From Syntrophobacterales bacterium (lineage in GTDB: Bacteria; Desulfobacterota; Syntrophia; Syntrophales; UBA6807): 25,734 bases of DNA. The translations under genes and the position numbers were made by a program. This document shows, piece by piece, positions 24,975 to 25,734 of the stretch; position 1 is the stretch's first letter; each line of letters begins with the position of its first letter. The notes below the pieces were generated by a model. It was not told where the DNA came from. It saw only the letters and a list, made by a program, of their open reading frames with translations, and ran no database searches. The stretch is taken from assembly GCA_021159265.1 (NCBI GenBank), contig JAGGSD010000192.1:1-25734 (forward strand), read 5' to 3'.

Positions 24975-25008
24975 TTGCCGAAAAGAATAAAAACCTCAAA
25001 ACACAAGG

Positions 25009-25614
25009 TCAATGAACAGTCCCGGGAGCCGCCTCCTGTATCTTCCGGATGAATTTCAATTCTTTATCGGCAGCATCCGCATATTCATCATTCAAATCCA
25101 GTACTTTTGAAAACATCCGGGCGGCCTCCTTGAATTGCAATGACACCTTATAAGCTACACCCATAAAATAATAAGCGGCTGATGACCGGGGGTCCAGCTT
25201 TATCGCATTTTTAAATTCATTTTCCGCATCTTCCAACCAATCTTTACCCTTTTTACTCATAGTATAGAGCCTTAATCCGGCCACATGGTAAAAAACTTTT
25301 TCTTTATCCGATTTGGCATATGTCTTTGCTTTCACTATTGCTTTGAAAGCACTTTTAACATCGCCCTGACATGCCTTGACCAGACTGCTCCCGACATAAG
25401 CCTTAGAAAATTTCGGATTTAATTGAAGGGCAAGTTGAAACTCCCTTTTAGCATCATTGTACTTTCCCTGGTTCAGTAATTTTATGCCTGTGGAGGTATG
25501 ATGTTCTGGAGTATCCAGACGATTTAATGGCTTTCTTTCTTTCGGCGCACAGGAAAAGATAAATGCGCTCAGAATTACCATTATCCATAAGATCAGATAC
25601 TTACGATATTTCAT
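25009..25614 (-). CDS. TPR-repeat lipoprotein
   Basis: 201 residues. N-terminal lipoprotein signal peptide with hydrophobic core (YLILWIMVILSAFIF) and lipobox-like FSC, Cys22 being the lipidation site; residue +2 is Ala, compatible with outer-membrane sorting. Then TPR-like helix pairs: GIKLLNQGKYNDAKREFQLALQL (43-65), AYVGSSLVKACQGDVKSAF (72-90), DAENEFKNAIKLDPRSSAAY (129-148), GVAYKVSLQFKEAARMFSKVLDL (152-174). Excellent SD (AAAGGAGG, 5 nt spacing). TPR lipoproteins of this kind include PilF/PilW pilotins, which deliver secretins, and also outer-membrane assembly factors; with a secretin operon about 16 kb away a pilotin role is possible but unproven. Confidence 0.85.
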   Translation of the reverse strand: MKYRKYLILWIMVILSAFIFSCAPKERKPLNRLDTPEHHTSTGIKLLNQGKYNDAKREFQLALQLNPKFSKAYVGSSLVKACQGDVKSAFKAIVKAKTYAKSDKEKVFYHVAGLRLYTMSKKGKDWLEDAENEFKNAIKLDPRSSAAYYFMGVAYKVSLQFKEAARMFSKVLDLNDEYADAADKELKFIRKIQEAAPGTVH

Positions 25615-25680
25615 CGTATCCTCCTTTCTTCTATCAACTTCGCTAAATCAGCAATTTAGTCCCTTAATTGTAAAGTTCTT

Positions 25681-25732
25681 GCCTGCCTGTGCGTGTCCGC
25701 ACCTGTCTGCCGTGCAGGCGGCACAGGCAGGC
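25681..25732. repeat. Long GC-rich inverted repeat at the right edge
   Basis: Perfect 12-bp arms GCCTGCCTGTGC (25681-25692) and GCACAGGCAGGC (25721-25732), with inner GTGTCCGCAC and CCTGTCTGCCGTGCAGG sub-hairpins. It lies upstream of the TPR lipoprotein gene and may continue beyond the window. Confidence 0.8.
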
Positions 25733-25734
25733 GC

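Larger units (their letters stand above)
24701..25008. other. Non-coding repeat-rich gap between valS and the TPR lipoprotein gene
   Basis: 308 bp with no credible gene. It contains a TCAGGGN heptamer array on plus (24751-24771) and an inverted one on minus (24901-24921). Between them CTTCGGCG-AGCTCAGTCGAAC (24782-24802) nearly repeats 19357-19380. A GC-rich CAGGCAGGCA repeat follows (24943-24974). A small GCGG-CAAAA-CCGC hairpin is at 24731-24743. Part of the valS promoter is probably at its left end. Confidence 0.8.

Noticed and set aside
24729..25012. 61-68 codon frames between valS and the TPR gene on both strands
   Set aside because: They run through tandem and palindromic repeats and have no SD.

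Overview
The window looks like a chromosomal segment of a Gram-negative, MSHA/type IV pilus-bearing bacterium, most likely a Desulfobacterota (former Deltaproteobacteria) lineage. This rests on the gene content (trmFO beside topA, type III pantothenate kinase, BirA without a DNA-binding domain, a lipoprotein secretin), on moderate-to-low GC, and on gene borders full of short tandem heptamers and palindromic repeats. The lineage is an inference from style and gene content, not from a marker-gene search.

Layout. (1) 147-3758, plus strand: topA and trmFO, 3 nt apart. (2) 3998-14552, plus strand: a compact pilus/secretion assembly operon of ten genes. In order: a type IV prepilin, a PilO/GspM-like inner-membrane protein, a GspL-like PilM/PilN fusion, a PilP/MshK/GspC-like protein, an MshL-type lipoprotein secretin, an MshN-type TPR membrane protein, a small membrane protein with a pilin-like body, an ExeA/MshM ATPase with a peptidoglycan-binding domain, a PilB/MshE/GspE assembly ATPase, and a PilC/MshG/GspF platform protein. 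Many neighbours overlap by ATGA. (3) 14570-19174, minus strand and convergent: a giant prepilin of about 1534 residues. It carries a normal 12-residue class III leader, a Gly10 tract, a Cys-rich DNDGDG module, Ig-like stretches and four LamG (concanavalin-like) domains. (4) 19190-19513: a non-coding, MITE-like palindromic element of about 264 bp with 31-bp inverted ends. (5) 19514-25614, minus strand: TPR lipoprotein, then valS, nadC, birA, coaX (tRNA charging and NAD, biotin and CoA cofactor genes), interrupted by repeat-rich gaps.

Working model. The plus-strand operon supplies an envelope-spanning machine: outer-membrane secretin, peptidoglycan-binding ATPase, inner-membrane alignment complex, platform and assembly ATPase. 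The first gene supplies the main pilin. The convergent giant LamG prepilin would be processed by the same (not encoded here) prepilin peptidase and could sit at the pilus tip as an adhesin, a role MshQ or PilY1 has in other systems. No retraction ATPase, prepilin peptidase or minor-pilin set is in the window.

A second theme is the non-coding DNA. Arrays of 7-bp tandem units (TCAGGGN, AAACCCG and CCTTTAT types) sit at gene borders and have entered coding sequence. They supply the N-terminus of TrmFO, the stop codon of NadC and a linker stretch of the ExeA-like ATPase.
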